Shown one piece after another: positions 57,794 to 64,000 of a stretch of DNA of 64,000 bases. Below the pieces are notes generated by a model. The model was not told where the DNA came from. It was given only the letters and a program-made list of their open reading frames with translations, and searched no databases. A program made the translations under genes and the position numbers. The stretch comes from Chamaecrista fasciculata. Lineage: Eukaryota > Streptophyta > Magnoliopsida > Fabales > Fabaceae. Position 1 is the stretch's first letter; each line of letters opens with the position of its first letter. The DNA is taken from NCBI GenBank assembly GCA_003254925.1, contig QANZ01027232.1, positions 200,989-264,988 on the forward strand. The letters are read 5' to 3'.

Positions 57794-58796
57794 TTTTTTT
57801 TTCATAGAAAAGGAACATTGTAATAAACAAAACATCCAGGAATACAAGTTAATCGATACCAAGTCGGCGGGGATGGCCAATCCCTACAAAATCGGCCTGA
57901 AAAGAAGAAGAAAGAAATGCAGGCATCCTATCAAAAATAATTAAACCAAAAGTTTCCTGGGAATATGATTTAGCTAGGATGTCTGCGCAACAATTGCCTT
58001 CTCTATGAATGTGCTGGATTGAGAAGCGGTTAAGCTCTCCAAGTTTTGACATGCAATGGGAAATCAAGGCTTTGTAGTGGTGAGAGGGAGGAACAAAATC
58101 ACAAGTGAGCAGCTCAACAACCATCATACAATCTGACTCAATAATGAGATCTTTAAAGCCTACAACTAAAGCCATATCTAAGCCAATGTTAATAGCCCAT
58201 AATTCACTAAGTAAGCTAGATCCTTTGCCCAAGAATTTGCAAAAACCTTTACACCAACCCCCAAAATGATTTCTAAAAATGCCACCAGCAGAGATGTAAC
58301 CATTAGAATCAAGATTAGAGGAACACGCCCCATCAGAGGCTGCCAATAAATCATAACAGTAGCAGTAGGAGAATTATTGACAGAGGGGCCAGCAAGAAAA
58401 TGCCATTCAGTGGCATCTTTTTTGGCCGAGTTGAAGATCGAAGTGGGGGAAAAAGTAGCATTTAGGAAAAAATTTTCATTCCTTGCAATCCAAATATGCC
58501 AAATACAGCAAATGAAAAAAGTGCCATGTTGAACATGAAAACTGGTTTGATCAGTGCAAGACGCATTAGTTTTTAACCACAAGAAAAAATCATCATGATG
58601 AAGAGGCTTGAAAACTTCAGCATAGAAAGACCAAAACCAAACAGCCATGCTACAGAATTTGAGAATATGAGAAATGAATTCATAATCTTCACCACACAGA
58701 GGACAACAATGAGGGATTTGGAGACCTCTAGATACTAGAACATCTCTAGAAGGAAGGATATTTCTACTAACTTTCCAAATGAAGACTTTTTTCCAA
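57794..58796 (-). mobile_element. 5'-truncated LINE with exact 17-bp duplication
   Basis: Non-LTR retrotransposon tail on the minus strand. ATATTATGATAGTCTTT stands on both sides (57777-57793 and 58797-58813). The insert ends in a poly(A) run (poly-T at the left) and begins abruptly inside ORF2, as expected from incomplete reverse transcription. The encoded part starts with a zf-RVT-like zinc knuckle (PHCCPLCGEDYE, then FISHIL) at about 58790-58650 and a linker to about 58340. After one frameshift near 58340 it continues into an RNase H domain (57849 to about 58346). Confidence 0.93.
57849..58346 (-). pseudogene. LINE RNase H domain, frame-broken from the upstream part
   Basis: About 160 residues of the RVT_3/RNase H type that ends plant LINE ORF2 proteins and would remove RNA from RNA/DNA hybrids. 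The four acidic catalytic positions are present: Asp in SDGACSS, Glu in LLSELWAI, Asp in IIESDC, Asp in NCCADILAKS. The upstream zinc-knuckle segment (58790 to about 58340) reads in another frame, so the two cannot be made as one protein. Reverse transcriptase and endonuclease parts are absent. Confidence 0.85.
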
Positions 58797-58813
58797 ATAT
58801 TATGATAGTCTTT

Positions 58814-59842
58814 GCTAGGTCTATTGTGGTCACTTTAATTCGTTATGTTCATAGTTTGCAAAAATATCATCTTTTTATTATGTCTAAAATAAGAGAAGAA
58901 TTTGACACTTTTTTATTGACAAAAAGTATTTTTTTTGGCTCAAAACTTTACATCAACTTCAATTTTACTATCAATTTTATTCCAAATAATTTATATTAGT
59001 TAATTTAATTTTTTTAACTAATTTCTTTCAATAAATTAATGACAAATTTCATCATATTCTTTGATCTAAGTTAGGATTTAAATTTTTTTTTTATCAATTA
59101 TACATTATATTATTAGTTACGTAGAATTTGTCATTAATAGTTGACTAAAATAAAAATAAATGATTAAATTAACAAAAATATGAAATATTAAAAACAAAAT
59201 TAAAAATATAGGTAAAGTTTGAAAGGAAAAAAAAGTACTTTTGTGAGTTTGTCTATTTTATTTCATAAATGAACTTTATGATAAGAAAAGCAAAATAAAG
59301 GTGGGGTCACATAGTAACTAGAAACTAGAAAGCTGGGATATTTTCATTTTATATCCTAGAGTCGCCGAGTCACAAACTCACAAATCATGAAATCAATATC
59401 ACAATACTGACAAAGTCCATTTTTAATTTTCAATTTCCTCTTTCGTCTTTGCTAACTTGCGCTATCTTCCGTTATCCAAATCTATCCGTCAGATTCTCAT
59501 TGCTTTCGTCTCTGCTTCGATCATCACCGTCTGCAACTTTCAGTCCCAGAGCCCTCCTTTTATGGGCACTGATAACATGCGCCACCGTGCTCAAATGGAT
59601 AACGCTTGAACATCAAGGCCTTCGGGCTTCGTGTATTTGGGAATGGGTTTTCGCAGTCTTAATCTTTTTCTAATCTCTATTTGCATTTGGGTGGTGGGAG
59701 CAAGATTTTCGATGGAAATTCTCTAGTATTGGTTTTTCTGGCGTTATAGAACGTCAACATATACAACTTCGTCTCGCTGCGATTGCGATTCTTTGCTTTG
59801 AGTTTGAGGATTGAGTTCTGGGGTGTGTTGTTTTTAGAAACT
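58814..59842 (+). promoter_or_regulatory. TOC1 upstream region
   Basis: 58922-59242 is an eroded inverted relative of the intron MITE family (ends AAAAGTATTTT and AAAAGTACTTT). From about 59430 onward the sequence becomes pyrimidine-rich and less AT-rich, consistent with the TOC1 5' UTR; open frames there lack support as genes. Confidence 0.45.
59336..59344 (-). promoter_or_regulatory. Evening-element-like site
   Basis: Reads AAAATATCC on the minus strand, one base from the evening element AAAATATCT that CCA1/LHY and RVE proteins bind in TOC1-type promoters. It is about 500 bp upstream of the TOC1 start codon. The match is imperfect, so binding is uncertain. Confidence 0.3.
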
Positions 59843-62800
59843 ATGGGGATTCAAGGCCTTGATTTGAACAAAGTCTCTGCTGGTGCTGGAAATAAAGGCA
59901 AGCCTGGTGGTGGTGGTGGTGATGGGTTAATCGATAGAAGCAAGGTGAAGATTTTGTTGTGTGATAACAATACCAAGAGTTCGGAAGAGGTTTTAACACT
60001 TCTTTTGGGATGCTCTTATCAGGGTATATATACATCTATTTATATATAATTTTCTTTTTACTTCACTTTCTCTGCTCTTAATTCTTGTTGATCTTTGTTT
60101 GATGTTGTTGATGAGTGAATTTAGCATTTGAACTAGCACTAGGTCCATCACGTTGAACTATGGGCTGAATAGAGATTGACTGAGTCTATCTAAAATTTTC
60201 TCCTAAATTCATATTTCTTGCTTGAAAGCTAACTTTGCATTCAGACACCTTGTGTATTTAGATTTTCTGGATTATTCTTAAGTCTGTAGCCAATACTATG
60301 AAGCTTACATGAAAGACTTAAAAATGAAAAGAGCTTAGTTGCCAATCTCAACTAGACCTGTGCAAGGAAGGGGAGTCCTGTGCTGCAATTTTTGGAAACT
60401 TGAGAAGTATGAAATTTCCATGGGTCCTTTAGATTTTGAGGTGCAATTTTTATCTTAAAGAATTGGAAATATGAATCTATCAAGTGATCATATTATTGTA
60501 TGCATTCTGATCCCTACTGTGGAATACAGCTGGGCTTTTGTATCGGGAAGTTTATGCAATTCGTGGCTTGCTCAATGAGATTATCTCTAAACTCCAATTC
60601 TCTTGTGCTTCACAGTTATTTCAGTAAAGTCAGCAAGGCAGGTAATTGATGCATTAAATGCAGAAGGGCAAGAAATAGATATGATACTAGCTGAAGTTGA
60701 CCTTCCAATGAAGAAGGGCATGAAGATGTTGAAGTACATTGCACAGGACAAAGATTTGCATCGAATTCCTGTTATAAGTAAGCTTTGGTTCTGTTTTACG
60801 CACACAAACGCATACATTAGTTAGTTTCACGTGTACTAAGGGGCATCCTGATATATTTTTTAAAATATTTAAAATAATCATATTATGAAAATATTGAAAA
60901 GAAAAGTTGTGTATAGCCATTTTTATTGTATTTTAAAATATAAATAATAATAAGAAGCTATTTAACTTTCAATTTCACTACCTTTTATATCTTAGATTAT
61001 CTTAATATATAGTTTTGGAAGACTGACTAATAAATGGTTTCAAAGCTATGTGTGTGTGTATGGTTAATCTACCTAGTGCTTTTAGGAAACTAGTTAAAAA
61101 ACATTACATTGCTTTGGAAATTGAAAAATTAACAAAAATAGCATCGTTAAAGTTATTCTTAGAGAAAACCTATATATATATATATTGTTTTCCTCATCAA
61201 TATCTTGAAATTTTTTTCTCTCTTGTCAAGTGATGTCCGCACAAGATGAGGTATCCATTGTTGTTAAGTGTTTGAGACTTGGAGCAGCAGACTATCTAGT
61301 AAAGCCTTTACGGACTAATGAACTCTTGAATTTGTGGACGCACATGTGGAGAAGGAGGCACATGGTTTGTATTTCACTACTTTGCTAAAATTTTGGATTT
61401 TCCCTGTTCTGGGTTTCTTCAATTTACTGTCTCTTCTCCACTCACTACTATGAAATGGATGCTGAACTAACTATGTGGCTATTAGCATCTCTATTACATG
61501 TCATATTTGGTAGTGTTTTGAAACCATCACCGTGAACAGCCATTACATTAAATGAAGAAAAATAGTGTGTCAGCTTTAAACGTAGCTTCAGCCAAAGCTT
61601 GAATGTTAAGTAAATAACTTATAATTAATACGTAATATGTTATGCAAAATGTTCTAGCATATTCAAATGATTATTTTACAGGTATCTTTATAACTTCAGG
61701 AGATCTATTTCCAAATAAATGTGCATTTGACTATCTCCATACCTGACACTTTTTCTACAGATATTCCAATACAGCTTAGATTTTCTGAAAATGACATTGA
61801 AATATGTGTTTTATATCAATTTTGGCAGCTTGGTCTTGCAGAGAAGAACATATTGAACTGTGACTTTGATCTGGTAGCATCAGACCCTAGTGATGCTAAT
61901 ACAAACAGTACCACATTGTTCTCAGATGATACAGAAGATAAGCTCAGGAGAAGCACTAACCCAGAGACAGGGATGTCAATCCAACAGGAACATGAGGTCA
62001 GTGGTAACAATAGAATACTAAAGTGACGAGAGTATGAAAGCAATCAGTGCGTTAACATGCATTGTGTATCAATAAGTTTTTGTACATAGGTTAACTTTGA
62101 AATTTTTTGGATTATGTAGAGAATTTGTGTGTGTGTGTGTTTTTCCTGGGGTTAAAACAACTGTTTCAGTTACTTAGTGAAAGTTATACCTTTAGTGAAT
62201 GTTGACATTAATATGTCCCTCCTTTACTTGTCATATTGCTTTCCATATGAAATAGTGACAAGCGAAGTCAAATTTGGGTGCTACTAAAGAGATTTCATTA
62301 TGAACCCCAAGACATCAAAGGCCCAGGAAAAAAAAAAATTCAAGTAAATTAGAGAAAATGATATGGCTGCCAATAACTGTATGTCAAAGATATTGTAATC
62401 GCACATTACATGATCACTTTTGCATGTGGTTTCCCTTTTCAGTCCATTGCTGTTGCTGATGCTCATGAGGAGCCTCAAGATGCCTATGCATCAGAACATC
62501 GGCCTGATGTTCCTGGAATTAGTGATCGTCGGACAGGTCTGTTCTTTATTTTCTGTCAACTATAGTTTCCAAGATTTGAATATGGTTCTCTGCAATATCA
62601 AAATTTGAAGCAATATATCATAATACTCAGTCTGTTATTGTCTATAATTGGATTAGAAAGTTGTTCGAGTATTGACCTTTGAAAACAGCAGGTTGTTTGA
62701 GTACAGCAAAATAAGGCAGACATGATAAAATATGGTTTCCCTTTCCCTCATCCTTTCTTTTAGCCAAACGCAACGTTCCATACTATGGGAAAGTACCAGA

Positions 62801-63950
62801 GCATCTTACTATCATCAATCAAACAAAATTACGTATGGTGTAGCATACACCTCGTCTTTTGCTTTATGTAGCAGAAGTTGGCTTCCCCAAGCTCTTCATT
62901 AGATTTTGATTCTGAAAATGACTTCAGTATAAAAGAGCCTTTTCAGTTACTTAGGATGAATATAACTAATAATAGTGCTCCTTTTTTTTTTGGCTTTTCT
63001 TTCCTCTCTGACTTTTCCATGATTTTGCAGGCCACATTGCATCTGGACCAAAAATGAGTGAACTAAGGATTGGGGAGTCATCAGCCTTCTTCAGTTATAT
63101 CAAATCAACTGCAAAAATGAGCAACTCCCAAGGGATTGCTCAAGTTGACAACAGTGCTGCTGCACATTTGAGGATCGAAGGCATGCTTCAAACACATGAA
63201 AATGGAGAGACATACGAAAGCCCTTCACAAGATGACGTGCCCAGCGGTGGTAGTCTTCCAGATTCTCTCTCCATTGAGAGGTCTTCTACTCCCCCTGCAT
63301 CAATGGAAATTCTAAAGCAAAAGCACTTAAAGGAAGAACATTTACCACATGGTGTGATCCATCCAAGAAATGGAACTCATGGTTCTGAGTCTGAAATATC
63401 CAGTAGGCCTACCCAACATTCTTATCCTTATTATATTCCAGGGATTGTCAACCACGTTCTTATGCCATCCTCATCACAATTGTATATGAAGAATCTCCAG
63501 GATCTACAGAATCATGCTAGTACAACTATGATTGCACAGTACAGTAATATGTCCAAATTTCCTCCTCATGCGACCGGGATGACTTCCTTCCCATATTACA
63601 CAGTAAATATGTGCTTACAAACTGGTCAGATGTCTAGGGCTCATGCACGGCCCTCACTTGAAATTTCAAACTCTTCCGAAGTAAAATTGAATAAAATTGA
63701 TCGAAGGGAAGCGGCATTGATGAAGTTTAGAAAGAAAAGGAAAGAGCGTTGCTTTGATAAGAAAATTAGGTATGTGAATAGGAAGCGACTTGCTGAAAGG
63801 CGACCTCGTGTGAGGGGACAGTTTGTGAGGAAAATGAATGGCATTGATGTGGATCTTAATGGACAACCTGCCTCCATTGACTATGATGATGACAATGAAG
63901 AGGATGAAGAGGATCATATAGTGAGGGATTTCTCTCCTGAAGATGCTTGA
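59843..63950 (+). CDS. TOC1: TOC1 (PRR1) clock pseudo-response regulator
   Basis: Evening-phased repressor of CCA1/LHY in the plant circadian clock; nuclear. Six exons: 59843-60023, 60616-60777, 61231-61364, 61829-61996, 62443-62536, 63031-63950, joining in phase to 552 aa. Residues 35-150 are the pseudo-receiver: [10 protein letters not shown] has DN in place of the usual acidic pair, the phospho-acceptor Asp is replaced by Glu in ILAEVDLP, and the conserved Lys is kept in [11 protein letters not shown]. The family linker LGLAEKN, then [12 protein letters not shown], follows. The CCT domain, which binds DNA, is at about 470-515 ([21 protein letters not shown] and onward). The C-terminus is acidic. 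The Arabidopsis protein is 618 aa; the middle here is shorter. The start is the first in-frame ATG ([10 protein letters not shown]). Confidence 0.97.
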
Positions 63951-64000
63951 GAATGTCAAATTGCTTGTTTGAGCAAGAACCCTTAACTTGGCATTATTAA

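Noticed and set aside
59783..59842. Upstream extension of the TOC1 frame
   Set aside because: It begins at a TTG, not an ATG, and the peptide does not resemble TOC1 N-termini.

Overview
This 64 kb window is nuclear DNA of a eudicot plant. The genes have many short exons with GT-AG introns in AT-rich DNA, and the gene set is plant-specific: SINAT ubiquitin ligase, organellar ClpX, GT37 fucosyltransferase, P-class PPR protein, and the TOC1/PRR1 clock regulator. I cannot name the species. A run of 20 Ns (54767-54786) marks an assembly gap.

Layout. 3.4-6.8 kb (minus): SINAT-type RING E3 ligase, 3 coding exons. 9.5-14.6 kb (minus): mitochondrial ClpX unfoldase, 15 exons. 15.5-20.0 kb (plus): a probable chimeric Helitron carrying the broken 5' end of a GH3 beta-glucosidase gene and one syntaxin-like exon. 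20.4-29.6 kb (plus): a 20-exon gene for a membrane protein with a degenerate J-like domain and a thioredoxin-like domain. 32.0-33.0 kb (plus): Par14/PIN4-type prolyl isomerase. 34.0-35.9 kb (minus): xyloglucan-type fucosyltransferase. 36-40.8 kb: repeats, including a Helitron 3' terminus. 40.9-42.6 kb (plus): remnant of plastid ribulose-phosphate 3-epimerase. 43.8-45.9 kb (minus): NEP1-interacting-protein-like RING-H2 protein. 46-49.7 kb: nested transposons, including a 1250-bp fold-back MULE with an 11-bp target-site duplication next to an LTR-like, minisatellite-bearing segment. 50.1-52.1 kb (minus): PPR protein. 52.3-52.9 kb: decayed partial copy of the RING-H2 gene. 53-58.8 kb: repeats and a 5'-truncated LINE with a 17-bp duplication. 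59.8-63.95 kb (plus): TOC1.

The genes do not form a pathway; they are independent housekeeping or regulatory loci, as is normal in plants. The most informative accessory structure is the transposon record. Several non-autonomous Mutator-like elements have exact 9- or 11-bp target-site duplications. One LINE has an exact 17-bp duplication. One candidate Helitron appears to combine fragments of unrelated genes. Exon coordinates below were read by hand from splice sites and phase continuity; every full gene model closes in frame.
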